Source of the DNA: Bacteroidota bacterium
GTDB lineage: Bacteria > Bacteroidota > Bacteroidia > Chitinophagales > Chitinophagaceae
NCBI GenBank assembly: GCA_023433265.1
Contig: JAEZDR010000063.1
Span: 1 to 39,381, forward strand
Direction: 5' to 3'
DNA length: 39,381 nt
In this document: positions 1-9,842 of the stretch, piece by piece
Position numbering within the stretch: position 1 is the first letter of the stretch
Layout of the letters: every line of letters begins with the position of its first letter
The notes under the pieces: generated by a model
Database searches by the model: none
What the model was told of the DNA's origin: nothing
What the model saw: the letters and a program-made list of their open reading frames with translations, nothing else
Made by a program: the position numbers and the translations under genes

Positions 1-75
1 AATAAGGGTTGAGTAGGGGTGAAAGTTACACCAATAAGATCACAATTTATTGCCTCGATTGTAACCCGGCTATCG

Positions 76-1347
76 TCAATACCCGTATTTTCCCCTCCAG
101 CGCTCGGCAAGAAACCGCCTCATCTCCTCTTCTCGTGCATTTTTTTGGGGCGTATAAAAGGATTTTCCTGCAAGCTTTTCGGGCAGGTATTCCTGAGGGA
201 TAAAATTACCCTCGCCCATATGAGAATATTGGTAATTCTTTCCATAATCCATATTCTTCATCAATTTGGTAGGAGCATTGCGCAGGTGAAGCGGTACGGG
301 AAGGTCGCCATACTTTTCAACGGCAGACAATGCATTACCAATGGCTTCGTACGATGCATTGCTTTTAACTGAAGAAGCCAGGTATACCGCGCACTGTGAA
401 AGTATGATCCGGCTTTCCGGATAACCTATTTTATTTACCGCATCAAAGGTTGCATTTGCCAGCAGCAATGCGTTTGGATTAGCATTGCCTACATCTTCAC
501 TGGCAAAGATGAGCATACGGCGGGCAATAAACTTTACGTCCTCACCGCCTTCAATCATTCTTGCCAGCCAGTACACTGCACCATTGGGATCGCTGCCACG
601 CATGCTTTTAATGAATGCCGAAATGATATCATAGTGTTGTTCGCCTTGTTTATCGTAAAGAGCGATGCGCTTTTGGGCAATTTCCATTACGGACTTATCA
701 GTAATTTCCAGTTGATCGCCTTTTGAAACAAGCGTATTAACTACAAGTTCTACAAGGTTCAACAGTTTGCGTGCATCACCTCCCGATAGGTTGATTAAAG
801 CCTCTGTTTCTGCAAGTGAAACATGGTGCCGTTTCAGCAACTCATCATTCGACAATGCATGCTGTATCAGCTTCACCAGGTCCTCTCTCTCCAAAGCTTT
901 CAGTACATAAACCTGGCACCTGCTTAAAAGCGCTGCATTTACCTCAAAAGAGGGGTTTTCGGTAGTTGCTCCTATCAGGGTAATCACACCTTTTTCAACC
1001 GCTCCCAGCAGGGCATCCTGCTGTCCTTTATTAAAACGATGTATCTCGTCAATAAACAAAATGCAACCGTCAAGCTCGGCAGCTTTGGTAATAACCTCCC
1101 GCACTTCTTTCACGCCGCTACTGATAGCACTGAGTTGAAAAAAAGGGGTGTTTAAAGAGTTGGCAATAATGTGGGCTATCGTAGTTTTTCCTACACCCGG
1201 TGGCCCCCAGAAGATAATGGAGGGAATAGAACCTTGTTCGATGGCGGATCTTAATATACTACCGCTGCCCGTAAGATGCTGCTGCCCGAAAAGATCGTCC
1301 AGTGTGGCTGGCCGCATGCGTTCGGCTAATGGTGCCTGGCTGTTCAT
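76..1347 (-). CDS. rarA: Replication-associated recombination protein A (RarA/MgsA AAA+ ATPase)
   Basis: 423-residue AAA+ ATPase of the RarA/MgsA/WRNIP1 family, which acts at stalled replication forks in the cytoplasm. The P-loop GPPGVGKTT lies near residues 48-56, Walker B with FIDEIHRFNKGQQDALL follows, and sensor 1 reads GATTENPSF. The C-terminal part contains the family stretch RGSDPNGAVYWLARM and ends FLAERWRGKYGY. Length fits the family (about 420-450). It is the last gene of a probable minus-strand operon after aspS and a small membrane protein (44-base gap). A weak 7/8 match to the -7 box (TATCTTTA, 1352-1359) sits just upstream, so it may also have its own start site. Confidence 0.95.
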   Translation of the reverse strand: MNSQAPLAERMRPATLDDLFGQQHLTGSGSILRSAIEQGSIPSIIFWGPPGVGKTTIAHIIANSLNTPFFQLSAISSGVKEVREVITKAAELDGCILFIDEIHRFNKGQQDALLGAVEKGVITLIGATTENPSFEVNAALLSRCQVYVLKALEREDLVKLIQHALSNDELLKRHHVSLAETEALINLSGGDARKLLNLVELVVNTLVSKGDQLEITDKSVMEIAQKRIALYDKQGEQHYDIISAFIKSMRGSDPNGAVYWLARMIEGGEDVKFIARRMLIFASEDVGNANPNALLLANATFDAVNKIGYPESRIILSQCAVYLASSVKSNASYEAIGNALSAVEKYGDLPVPLHLRNAPTKLMKNMDYGKNYQYSHMGEGNFIPQEYLPEKLAGKSFYTPQKNAREEEMRRFLAERWRGKYGY

Positions 1348-1391
1348 GTAGTAAAGATAACCCGCTTCAATCGCGAACGAAGAGATTGCGA

Positions 1392-1874
1392 TTAATCAAC
1401 ACGGGTTCCACCTCCGGCACGGCTTTTTTTATAGTCCCTTAACATGATGAAGGTCCAACTTACGTGAACCATCAACACCAGGCCTACAACAAACAACACT
1501 ATGGCAACGCCGCGCATCATTTGTGCAGGGTTTTTTACTTCTGGAGGTAGTGTTTCCAGCATGCTCTTGAGCATTTCTGGTTTATACAACATGATAAGGC
1601 CATTTTGTACGGACAACAATGCGAAAACAAATACAGCTATTGCGTTTACCTGTAACCAATCAATATTGCCTTTCGTAAACTCAGTTTGTTTTACAATCAC
1701 ATTCTTGTAAAACTTGTTTGCAAACCAGGCATAGGCCACCACAGCAAACATGAGAAACAAGCCCAACCCAAGTGAAGGGTTTGCAAACAACATAAAAAAT
1801 GTAAACAAGAGTGCGATAGCGAAGAACGTAGCCACAATGTTTACGACAACGGAAAGAAAACGGTAGAATACCAT
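1392..1874 (-). CDS. Hypothetical four-helix membrane protein
   Basis: 160 residues with four hydrophobic segments, roughly residues 8-30, 34-52, 75-97 and 120-145, joined by short polar loops. The C-terminus is basic (RDYKKSRAGGGTRVD), which suggests it faces the cytoplasm. I recognise no family or function. It lies 24 bases downstream of aspS and 44 upstream of rarA on the same strand, so it is probably co-transcribed with them. The ATG is the first start after the upstream stop. Confidence 0.7.
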   Translation of the reverse strand: MVFYRFLSVVVNIVATFFAIALLFTFFMLFANPSLGLGLFLMFAVVAYAWFANKFYKNVIVKQTEFTKGNIDWLQVNAIAVFVFALLSVQNGLIMLYKPEMLKSMLETLPPEVKNPAQMMRGVAIVLFVVGLVLMVHVSWTFIMLRDYKKSRAGGGTRVD

Positions 1875-1898
1875 AGTTGTTTCTGATTCAGGTAATAC

Positions 1899-3728
1899 CT
1901 ATTTATTCAATTTTACCTGTAAGTTTAATTCCTGCAATTGCTTGTCATCAATAGAGGATGGAGCATCAAGCATCACATCGCGCCCACTGTTGTTTTTTGG
2001 AAAAGCAATAAAGTCTCGAATGCCTTCGCTCCCCCCAAGTATAGAACACAGGCGGTCGAAGCCAAAAGCAATTCCTCCATGGGGCGGCGCACCATATTCA
2101 AATGCACCAAGAAGAAACCCAAATTTATGCTGCTGTTCTTCCTTATCCATTCCTAGCGCTTCGAACATTTTTTCCTGCAGCTCGCGTTGATATATCCTGA
2201 TGCTGCCGCCACCTACTTCGTTGCCATTCAGCACCATGTCGTACGCATTTGCTTTTATTCCGGCATAGGGGTGTTTCAAATATTCAGAAGCATTCTCAAT
2301 TACAGGGCTGTTATTAATCATTAGAGGAATATCAGAAGGTTTAGGCGATGTAAAAGGATGATGCCTTGCTACCCACCTGTTATCTTCTTCTGCATATTCA
2401 AATAAAGGGAAGTCAACCACCCACAATAAACGGAATTCATCCCGGTTGCGCATGCCTAAACGCTCAGCCATGAAAAGCCTAAGATCGCTGATAGCTTTGC
2501 GCGTACGCTCTTCAGGGCCTGCAAGTATCAGAATCAGATCGCCAGGTTTGGCATTGACAAAACTGGCTATAGCATCCAGCTTTTCTTCAGTATAAAACTT
2601 ATCTACACTGCTTTTTAAACTGCCGTCAGTATTTACTTTGATAAAAACAAGTCCTTTCATACCTACCTGTGGGCGCTTAACCCATTCGGTAAGTTCATCT
2701 GTCTGTTTGCGTGAATAATCTGCACAGCTAGGTACCGCAATTGCCACTACCGTTTCAGCTTCATCAAACACTTTGAAGCCGGCACTATCTACCAGGTGGC
2801 TGTGGTTCTGTTTTCCGGGGAAGCTATGCTGCGGAAATTTCAGGTTAGCAATCTTCATATCGAACCTGGTATCTGGTTTATCTATCCCGTATTGCCACAT
2901 GGCCTCCTCCCAGGTGAGGCGTTCTATAATGCCGGTATAGTCAAATCCCTTTACGTCTTTGAAGATTCGTTTTACCAGGCCTTCAAACATAGCGAGGATA
3001 TCTTCTTGCTCTACAAAAGCCATCTCACAGTCTATCTGGGTAAATTCCGGTTGCCGGTCGGCTCTCAAATCTTCATCCCTAAAACATTTTACAATCTGGT
3101 AATAGCGGTCGTAGCCGCTTACCATCAGCAATTGCTTAAAGGTTTGCGGGCTTTGCGGTAGTGCATAAAATTCACCGGGGTTCATCCTGGAAGGCACCAC
3201 AAAGTCTCGCGCACCTTCTGGTGTTGACTTAATTAGAAAAGGGGTTTCTATATCTATAAAACCTTGTTCGTGAAGATAGTTCCTTGCACTCCGCCCTACA
3301 GCATACCTAAGTTCAAGGTTCTTTTTTACAACATTTCGTCTTAAATCGAGGAACCTGTACTTCATTCTAAGGTCATCACCACCATCGGTGTCGTCTTGGA
3401 TAGTAAACGGGGGTACCGCTGATTTATTAAGAACAGCAAATTTCTTAACCAGCAATTCAACATCGCCGGTAGGAATGTTGGGGTTTTTGTTGCTTCTTTC
3501 ACGTACCTGGCCTTTAACCTGTAATACAAATTCCCTTCCCAGGGGTTGGCTATCAAGTTCCTGGTTCAGTGCCTCGTCAAATAAAAGCTGGGTTATGCCC
3601 CATCGGTCGCGCAGGTCGACAAAAGTGATACTGCCAAATTTCCGGACAGATTGAACCCACCCGGCAAGGGTTATTTCTTTTCCGGCATCCTCAATTCTAA
3701 GTTCTCCGCAAGTGTGTGAACGGTACAT
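1899..3728 (-). CDS. aspS: Aspartyl-tRNA synthetase
   Basis: 609-residue class II aminoacyl-tRNA synthetase that charges tRNA-Asp. The N-terminal OB-fold anticodon-binding domain (residues 1-110, with GWVQSVRKFGSITFVDLRD) is followed by the catalytic core: motif 2 FRDEDLRADRQPEFTQID, the inserted GAD domain around residues 290-410, and motif 3 GIAFGFDRL near the C-terminus. Length and the GAD insertion fit the bacterial AspRS type. Whether it also charges tRNA-Asn cannot be told from this sequence. It is divergent from the kinase gene starting at 3886. A 7/8 -7-like box on the minus strand (3748-3755) lies about 20 bases upstream of the ATG. Confidence 0.96.
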   Translation of the reverse strand: MYRSHTCGELRIEDAGKEITLAGWVQSVRKFGSITFVDLRDRWGITQLLFDEALNQELDSQPLGREFVLQVKGQVRERSNKNPNIPTGDVELLVKKFAVLNKSAVPPFTIQDDTDGGDDLRMKYRFLDLRRNVVKKNLELRYAVGRSARNYLHEQGFIDIETPFLIKSTPEGARDFVVPSRMNPGEFYALPQSPQTFKQLLMVSGYDRYYQIVKCFRDEDLRADRQPEFTQIDCEMAFVEQEDILAMFEGLVKRIFKDVKGFDYTGIIERLTWEEAMWQYGIDKPDTRFDMKIANLKFPQHSFPGKQNHSHLVDSAGFKVFDEAETVVAIAVPSCADYSRKQTDELTEWVKRPQVGMKGLVFIKVNTDGSLKSSVDKFYTEEKLDAIASFVNAKPGDLILILAGPEERTRKAISDLRLFMAERLGMRNRDEFRLLWVVDFPLFEYAEEDNRWVARHHPFTSPKPSDIPLMINNSPVIENASEYLKHPYAGIKANAYDMVLNGNEVGGGSIRIYQRELQEKMFEALGMDKEEQQHKFGFLLGAFEYGAPPHGGIAFGFDRLCSILGGSEGIRDFIAFPKNNSGRDVMLDAPSSIDDKQLQELNLQVKLNK

Positions 3729-3839
3729 GTATTTCGTTTCAGAGCCACAAAGAAATGAAAAAGGATTTGAGCGATAACACTTGTTTTAATTGCTGTTTCA
3801 GCCAGGCGGGCCCCGCCGCCGGCTGTTATCTAAATTGCA

Positions 3840-3847
3840 TACATTTG
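3840..3847 (+). promoter_or_regulatory. Bacteroidota -7 promoter element of the first histidine kinase
   Basis: TACATTTG matches TAnnTTTG exactly, 38 bases before the ATG at 3886. No clear TTG sits at the usual -33 distance. Its position places transcription start after the longer in-frame ATG at 3790, which supports the shorter protein. Confidence 0.55.
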
Positions 3848-3885
3848 GGGGAAGGGGATTGTTTCTTGCACAATCTTATTCCGGT

Positions 3886-5847
3886 ATGTACAATCAGCAG
3901 CAGGTTCATGATATTTTCAACAGTATTCCCACAGCATTCTATGCGCTGGACAACGAATTCCGGTTTGTATTCATCAACGATCAGTTCGAGAGTTTAGTTA
4001 GGCGGGGTAAGCAGGAATTATTGGGTAAGCATCTTCTTTCTGTATTTCCGGGCGAAAACGGTCAGCCTTTCGTTAAGAAGCTGGAACAAGTGGCCAAAAC
4101 TGGGGAAGTTGACAGCTTTGAGCAGTATTATCAACCGGCAAATCTCTGGTTTCGAATAGACGCTTACCCGTCCAAAGCGGGCATAGCAGTTTATGTTACG
4201 GATATAACCCGGCAGAAACATTTAGAACAAACCGTCGAAAGCACGAGGCAGTCGCTTACTCATTTTATGGATTATGCCCCGGCCGGGATTCATCTTGCCG
4301 ACGAAGGGGGTAGGGCTATCTATGCCAACAAGGAAAAGCTGCAATTGATGGGTTATACGAAAGAGGAGTTTGTTGGAACCAGCCTTACGCATTGCTATAT
4401 TGATCAGGAGGCGATTGATTTCATAATGAAACATCATCTCAAACATGAGAATATCGACAACTTCGAAGCGAGGATTCGGCGTAAAGACGGTGAGATAAGG
4501 CATGTAATTCTGAGTTCAAGCGTGTATCGAAACCACGGCGACTATGTTTATACAACCTACTTTACACGTGACATCACGAACAGGGTAAGGACCGAGAATA
4601 GGCTTAAATTTTTAAACTATGCAAGCCAGGAACTTACTGCAACGCTGGATACCCAAGTAGCACTGAAGAAGATCAGTGATCTGATTATACCTGAGTATGC
4701 AGACTGGTTTTCAATTGACAGGCTTACCTTAGATCAACAGGTAGAGAATATTCTGGTTGCTCACATTGACCCTGAAAAGATAAAATGGGCGCTCGCTTTT
4801 CGTGAGATAGATCCGGTTGATTTTGACCGACCCCAAAGCCTTGGATGGGTTTTGAAAACAGGCACGAACGTTTTGATTCCCAGGATTGATGATGAGATGA
4901 TAGCGGCTGCGGCAAGAAATCCCGAACATCTGGCCCTTCTTGAAAAACTACATCTTCGCTCAGCCATTACCGTACCGATGAGTACAAAGGGCAGGATCAT
5001 CGGTGCAGTTACCTTCATATCTACGAAGGAAGGAAGTTATTATGATGAGGATGATTTGAAGTTTGCAGAAAACTTTGCCAACAGGATTGCACTTACGCTG
5101 GAGAATGCGCGCTTATACGAAGCTGCACAGGAGGAAATTGAGCAACGGAGGCAGGCTGAACAAAAGAAAGACGAGTTTATCAGCATGGCAAGCCATGAGT
5201 TGAAAACTCCGCTTACAAGCTTGAAGGCTTACCTGCAGTTATTAGAACGCGTTGGCTTTGGTAGCAAAGAAGTCGCTGAAAACTATTTACAAAAAGCCTC
5301 AAAAGGGATCGAAAAATTGGAGGTGCTTATTGGTGATTTGCTCGATGTGAGCAAAATTGAAGCCGGCAAATTGCATGTGGAGATGGGTGATTTAAACCTC
5401 GGGGAAGTAATAGAGTCTTCAGTTGAACATGCCATGATGTTCTCCCAAAAACATGAAATAATTGTAAAAGGTAATGCTAACGTTATTATATATGGAAATA
5501 AAGAACGTCTCGACCAGGTATTACTGAATTTATTGTCGAACGCAATCAAATATTCACCTGAAGCAAACAAGGTGGAAATAACCACTTCGGTAAAAGAGCA
5601 GGAAGTTGAAGTGGCCGTTTCGGATTGGGGTATTGGCATTCCTGAAGAAAAACATTCCAGGATATTTGAAAAGTTCTTCCGGGTAGAAGATCACTCATTC
5701 CAATTTTCCGGGTTAGGAATTGGGCTTTATATCTCTTCAGAAATTATCCGCAGGCATGGCGGGCGCATAGGGGTTAAGAAAAATAAAGAAGGCAGCGGAT
5801 CTACGTTCTATTTTGTGCTGCCAATACCTCGTGAAACAGTGCACTAA
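3886..5847 (+). CDS. PAS-PAS-GAF sensor histidine kinase
   Basis: 653 residues from the ATG at 3886. The ATG at 3790 would lie upstream of the -7 box at 3840 and add a poor leader. Order: PAS (about 8-115, FNSIPTAFYALDNEFRF), PAS (about 125-245, DYAPAGIHLADEGGRAIYAN), GAF (about 265-410), a signalling helix rich in E/Q/R, HisKA with MASHELKTPLTS (phospho-acceptor His at about 437), and HATPase with LLSNAIKYSP, DWGIGIPEE and GLGIGLYIS. No transmembrane segment is visible, so it is a cytosolic sensor; the ligand is unknown. No response regulator is fused; the REC and REC-Hpt genes at 8463-9661 are plausible partners. Confidence 0.9.
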   Translation: MYNQQQVHDIFNSIPTAFYALDNEFRFVFINDQFESLVRRGKQELLGKHLLSVFPGENGQPFVKKLEQVAKTGEVDSFEQYYQPANLWFRIDAYPSKAGIAVYVTDITRQKHLEQTVESTRQSLTHFMDYAPAGIHLADEGGRAIYANKEKLQLMGYTKEEFVGTSLTHCYIDQEAIDFIMKHHLKHENIDNFEARIRRKDGEIRHVILSSSVYRNHGDYVYTTYFTRDITNRVRTENRLKFLNYASQELTATLDTQVALKKISDLIIPEYADWFSIDRLTLDQQVENILVAHIDPEKIKWALAFREIDPVDFDRPQSLGWVLKTGTNVLIPRIDDEMIAAAARNPEHLALLEKLHLRSAITVPMSTKGRIIGAVTFISTKEGSYYDEDDLKFAENFANRIALTLENARLYEAAQEEIEQRRQAEQKKDEFISMASHELKTPLTSLKAYLQLLERVGFGSKEVAENYLQKASKGIEKLEVLIGDLLDVSKIEAGKLHVEMGDLNLGEVIESSVEHAMMFSQKHEIIVKGNANVIIYGNKERLDQVLLNLLSNAIKYSPEANKVEITTSVKEQEVEVAVSDWGIGIPEEKHSRIFEKFFRVEDHSFQFSGLGIGLYISSEIIRRHGGRIGVKKNKEGSGSTFYFVLPIPRETVH

Positions 5848-5873
5848 GCTGCAACTGTTTCATAAACTTCCCT

Positions 5874-5881
5874 TACATTTG
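5874..5881 (+). promoter_or_regulatory. Bacteroidota -7 promoter element of the second histidine kinase
   Basis: TACATTTG, an exact TAnnTTTG match 30 bases before the ATG at 5912. It lies after the stop of the upstream kinase gene, so the second kinase can be transcribed on its own. Confidence 0.5.
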
Positions 5882-5911
5882 AAATCACCCGTTATCACCA
5901 ACCCTGTCCTA

Positions 5912-8482
5912 ATGAACCACATAGAAGCGCCAGCTTTTCACAATCTGGAACAACTCCAAAAGGTTATTGATTCTTCTATTGATATGATTTCCGTAACGGA
6001 TGCTGATGGACGCTACACCTTTGCAAGCGCAGCGTCAGAAAGCATTACAGGTTACAAACCGGAAGAACTCTTAGGCAGAAGGTTTATTGATTTTGTGTTC
6101 GGGGAAGACAAGCAAAAAACATTAGCAGCTGAACGGGCGGTCATGGCAGGGAAGAGGCTAATCAACTTTAATAATCGATATGTAAAAAAAGATGGTTCGT
6201 TGGTTCCTCTCGCATGGAGTGCTCATTGGGATGATGCCCGGAAAGTCATGTACTGTGTCGCAAGAGACTCCTCAGAACTTCTAGAGGCACAACAAAAGTT
6301 GGAACTAAGCGAGCAACGATTTAAAAACCTCGTTGAAGGTGGGTATGACCTTATGGCTATCATCAACAATGAAGGGTTGTACCAATATGTAAGCCCAAGC
6401 GTGCAAAACATACTTGGTTACGCTCCTCAACAACTCATTGGCGCTAATACCTTTCCGCTGATTCACGAAGAAGATTTAGATTATATAAAGTCCGTGTTTC
6501 ATAGTCTTGTTTCCGGCGAAACGGAAAAGTTTATTACCAGGCCTTTCAGATTCAAATCGGCTGATGGTAAATGGCTGTGGTTGGAAACCGTTGCTATCAA
6601 CAAAATGAATGATTCGTCTGTAAGAGGAATTGTCGCGAATTCGAGAAACGTTACAGAAAGGATACATAGTGAAAAACTTTTGAGCCAATCGGAAAAACAG
6701 TATCGGTTTCTATTCGAGAATAACCCACTTGCCATGATGGCTTTCGAAATAAAAAGCGGGCGGTTTGTGATGGTAAATGATGCGGCTTTACGGCAATACG
6801 GCTATGACCGTGAGGCGTTTTTACTGCTCAATATTAAGGATATACGACCTGCAGAGGATTTGAATAAGTACATCGCGTTTGTGAATAACACTGAACGAAC
6901 TAATATAGTTTTCGCGGGGCACTGGCGGCACAAAAAAAAGGATGGATCGTTAATGGACGTAGAGATAATAAGCCACGAAATTGTACTGAATGGTGTGAAT
7001 TGCAGGATGGCCGTTGCAATAGATGTAACGGAGAAATTAAGGGCGAGCAGGAGACTTGAGGAAAGCGAAGCAACATTAAGGATTATAGGGGAGAATTATC
7101 CCAATGGCGTCATTCTGATATTGGACGAAAACCTTGAAGTTTCCTATATAGCAGGACAAGAACTTCAGAGGTTAAACTTGCTTCCTGAGGCATTTCTTCA
7201 CAAATCCTATAGGGCCGTTTTTCCGGAAGATATTACAAAAAAGCTCGATGAGCAGGTGGAAAAGGTGAAGCATGGCAACCCGGTGGTATTTGAATTAGCG
7301 TATAATGAAGATCATTACCTTTTTAGCGCTGTGCCTTACAGGGAGCATGATGTAACCAGGCGAATCATCGTTGCTATCCAGAACATTACCGCGCAACACA
7401 ATGCGCTCAACCGCATTTATATTCAATCAGACATCCTGGAAAACGTTACCAATTTTATATTAGCTACAGACAATAACTACAAAATTACCTACTACAACAA
7501 GGAAGCTATTCAACTGTTTGGAGAGTGTTTATTAACTCAGCCCAATCTAATTTTATTTGATATAACGTCCAGTCGCTTCAATGGAGCCATTAAGGAAATT
7601 CTTGATCACCTGAGTGGAACCAGCAGTGCCGAGATGGAGGTTGTCCTTGAAGGCAATGAAGAAAGATGGCTTAATATGCGATTATCTATCATGCGTAACA
7701 GCGACAAGGAACCTATTGGTTACCTGTGCATGGGCAAGGACATCACTGCAAGAAAACGGAATGACGTCGAACGTGAGTTGCTGATACATGAACTTGATTC
7801 AACCGTAAAAGATCTCCGGCAGTTCTCCTATATAACTTCGCATAACCTGAGATCGCCCATAGCCAATCTCTTAGGTATTACGAGCATTATCGAGGATGAA
7901 AAGGTTGAAGACGAGTTCACTAAACTCCTGATTCAAAAAATAAAGGATAGCACTGTTCAGCTCAATGAAACAGTAAACGATCTGATGAGTGTGCTGCTTA
8001 TTAAAAACAATGTAAACACGCCTGTAGAAAAGCTGTCGCTGTCAACTACCTGGAACCACGTTTGTCGGTCGATTGAACGTTTAATAAAAGATGCCGGAGC
8101 CCGCATCAACGCCGATTTCTCAGGTGGTGATGTAGCAGTATTCAATCGCAGCTACCTGGAAAGTGTCATGCTTAATCTGCTTACAAACGCAATAAAATAT
8201 CGGTCTCCAAACCGGAAATTAACGGTTCACATTAAAACCTATGACCTGGATGATTTCATGGTATTGCAGTTTTGCGACAATGGTTTAGGCATTGATATGC
8301 AGAAATATGGCAGTAAAGTATTCGGCCTCTACCAACGATTCCACAACCATGCTGATAGCAAAGGTTTAGGCCTTTACCTTGTTAACTCGCAGGTGAAAGC
8401 GTTGGGAGGTAAAATTGAAATAGAAAGTGAGGTGGATAAGGGTACCTGTTTCCAGGTATTTATCAAAAAGCTGGATTCGTAG
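5912..8482 (+). CDS. Multi-PAS sensor histidine kinase
   Basis: 856 residues from the ATG at 5912, preferred over an ATG at 5813 that overlaps the upstream gene and precedes the -7 box. Five PAS-like units can be seen, starting around residues 8 (VIDSSIDMISVTDADGRY), 135 (LVEGGYDLMAIINNEG), 265 (LFENNPLAMMAFE), 395 (GENYPNGVILILDE) and 515 (NVTNFILATDNNYK). The kinase core has the variant H-box TSHNLRSPIANLL (His at about 644) and an HATPase domain with LLTNAIKYRS and GLGLYLVNSQ. No membrane segments are seen. The 3' end overlaps the convergent response regulator gene by 20 bases. It is probably an intracellular redox or ligand sensor; the signal cannot be read from sequence. Confidence 0.9.
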   Translation: MNHIEAPAFHNLEQLQKVIDSSIDMISVTDADGRYTFASAASESITGYKPEELLGRRFIDFVFGEDKQKTLAAERAVMAGKRLINFNNRYVKKDGSLVPLAWSAHWDDARKVMYCVARDSSELLEAQQKLELSEQRFKNLVEGGYDLMAIINNEGLYQYVSPSVQNILGYAPQQLIGANTFPLIHEEDLDYIKSVFHSLVSGETEKFITRPFRFKSADGKWLWLETVAINKMNDSSVRGIVANSRNVTERIHSEKLLSQSEKQYRFLFENNPLAMMAFEIKSGRFVMVNDAALRQYGYDREAFLLLNIKDIRPAEDLNKYIAFVNNTERTNIVFAGHWRHKKKDGSLMDVEIISHEIVLNGVNCRMAVAIDVTEKLRASRRLEESEATLRIIGENYPNGVILILDENLEVSYIAGQELQRLNLLPEAFLHKSYRAVFPEDITKKLDEQVEKVKHGNPVVFELAYNEDHYLFSAVPYREHDVTRRIIVAIQNITAQHNALNRIYIQSDILENVTNFILATDNNYKITYYNKEAIQLFGECLLTQPNLILFDITSSRFNGAIKEILDHLSGTSSAEMEVVLEGNEERWLNMRLSIMRNSDKEPIGYLCMGKDITARKRNDVERELLIHELDSTVKDLRQFSYITSHNLRSPIANLLGITSIIEDEKVEDEFTKLLIQKIKDSTVQLNETVNDLMSVLLIKNNVNTPVEKLSLSTTWNHVCRSIERLIKDAGARINADFSGGDVAVFNRSYLESVMLNLLTNAIKYRSPNRKLTVHIKTYDLDDFMVLQFCDNGLGIDMQKYGSKVFGLYQRFHNHADSKGLGLYLVNSQVKALGGKIEIESEVDKGTCFQVFIKKLDS

Positions 8483-8840
8483 CTGCGTTCAAAAGCCTTT
8501 TTACCCGAAGGGAGAGTTCCGCCGGGTTCAGCGGCTTAGTGAGAAAGTCATCTGCACCTAGCTGGAACGCTTCAAGCACAGTAGATTCCTGGCCAAGAGC
8601 CGATAACACAATTATGGGAAGTTTGTAATGATAGTGATTACGTACTACTGCTATCAGTTCAAGACCGGAAGTATACGGCATTAAGATGTCAGTGATGATG
8701 ATATCGGGAACTTCCTTTTCAAGCAGGCGAAGAGCTTCTCTTCCGTCAGATGCAAGGCTAACCTCAAAACCGTCGTTTCTTAACCGTGTCCTAATAGCCA
8801 TAGCCATTACAGGCTCGTCCTCTGCAAGTAGAATCTTCAT
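8463..8840 (-). CDS. Single-domain response regulator (REC)
   Basis: 125 residues forming one CheY-like receiver domain and nothing else. The acidic pair is in LLAEDEP, the phospho-acceptor is Asp51 in IIITDILMP, and the conserved lysine is in FLTKPLNPAEL. With no output domain, it probably relays phosphate or regulates by protein contact. It starts 5 bases after the stop of the REC-Hpt gene on the same strand, so the two are likely co-transcribed. The 3' end overlaps the convergent kinase gene by 20 bases. Confidence 0.92.
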   Translation of the reverse strand: MKILLAEDEPVMAMAIRTRLRNDGFEVSLASDGREALRLLEKEVPDIIITDILMPYTSGLELIAVVRNHYHYKLPIIVLSALGQESTVLEAFQLGADDFLTKPLNPAELSLRVKRLLNAATNPAF

Positions 8841-8845
8841 TAGTG

Positions 8846-9661
8846 CTAAGATAGGCTTTGCTTGCCTAAAATTTCTTGTTGAGCAGTTGTGCTCCCATTA
8901 AAAAAATGATTAATTAATATTGATTCGGCATGAGCGTACCGGTCTACAATGTAATCCACTTTTGCCGGCAAATTTTCCAGTGAGGTTTTCATCCTGCACT
9001 GCCACTCTATGCCCTGCACCACTTCCAGAACTTCCTGGATTTTAACAACGCTAAGTGAAGACTTTGCAAAGTGTGCAGACTTTAGCAAACTGTCGTAATC
9101 ACCGTTATTCAAATGCGTTTGAATCTGTGCAATCGTCGCAGGCATATTGTTCAGGAATGTAGCAACAACCGCCTGTACATAAGTATCGTCATCCCCTGCC
9201 AGCGACCTGAGGACGGAGATATCAATGCTCACATGCGAGTCGCCAATCACGTTCACTTCCGCCTTCTGGCACTCCTGTACGCAGGCAAAAGTTTTACTTA
9301 TTCCGTTAAGTAATGACTCTAAGGTAAAAGGCTTCGCTATATAGCCGTTCATGCCGGCATTTAAACATTTTTCTTCTTCATCAGCAAATGCGGCTGCCGT
9401 CATAGCAATAATAGGAATGTTACTATGCATCTCATTTCTGATGAAAAAAGTAGTTTCCAACCCATCCATTTCCGGTAACTGTATGTCCATCAGCACAAAG
9501 TCGTAGATATTTTGGCGTAGCATTACCAAAGCTTGCTTTCCATCACCGGCATAATCGAGTATAGCGCCTGTTTCTCCTAATGTGTACTTCACCAGTAACT
9601 GGGCAACAGCATTATCTTCAACAACTAATATTCTTTTGTTTTCCAGGACAGGTGAGCACAT
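8846..9661 (-). CDS. REC-Hpt phosphorelay protein
   Basis: 271 residues. A receiver domain (about 8-128) has VVEDN, Asp59 in FVLMDIQLPEMDG and the lysine in YIAKPFTLESL. A C-terminal histidine phosphotransfer domain (about 145-245) has LLKSAHFAKSSLSVV, with His197 as the likely phospho-acceptor. Such proteins are usually the C-terminal half of hybrid kinases; here the half is a separate gene. With the two nearby kinases and the lone receiver at 8463 it could complete a His-Asp-His-Asp relay, which is an inference from proximity. A 7/8 -7-like box (TATCTTCG, minus strand, 9702-9709) lies about 40 bases upstream. Confidence 0.88.
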   Translation of the reverse strand: MCSPVLENKRILVVEDNAVAQLLVKYTLGETGAILDYAGDGKQALVMLRQNIYDFVLMDIQLPEMDGLETTFFIRNEMHSNIPIIAMTAAAFADEEEKCLNAGMNGYIAKPFTLESLLNGISKTFACVQECQKAEVNVIGDSHVSIDISVLRSLAGDDDTYVQAVVATFLNNMPATIAQIQTHLNNGDYDSLLKSAHFAKSSLSVVKIQEVLEVVQGIEWQCRMKTSLENLPAKVDYIVDRYAHAESILINHFFNGSTTAQQEILGKQSLS

Positions 9662-9800
9662 CTGCAGACTAGCGTTGTTAGGTTTAAGGGTGAATTGAGC
9701 ACGAAGATAGCATATTAAAGATGGGCCTCAAGGCTGTGCTGATATAAAATAAGCTTAGGATTTGGCTATTTTTTAACCCGGTAACTGCTTTTTATTCAGT

Positions 9801-9808
9801 TATTTTTG
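9801..9808 (+). promoter_or_regulatory. Bacteroidota -7 promoter element of the PorT-like gene
   Basis: TATTTTTG matches TAnnTTTG exactly, 34 bases before the ATG at 9843. No TTG at the expected -33 spacing. Confidence 0.5.
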
Positions 9809-9842
9809 CCGCCATTGCATAAAAAACTACCCGGTTTCTGCT

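Noticed and set aside
3790..3885. N-terminal extension of the first histidine kinase
   Set aside because: It lies upstream of the -7 box at 3840, and the added residues (GGPRRRLLSK and so on) do not look like part of the PAS domain.
5813..5911. N-terminal extension of the second histidine kinase
   Set aside because: It overlaps the end of the upstream kinase gene and precedes the exact -7 box at 5874.
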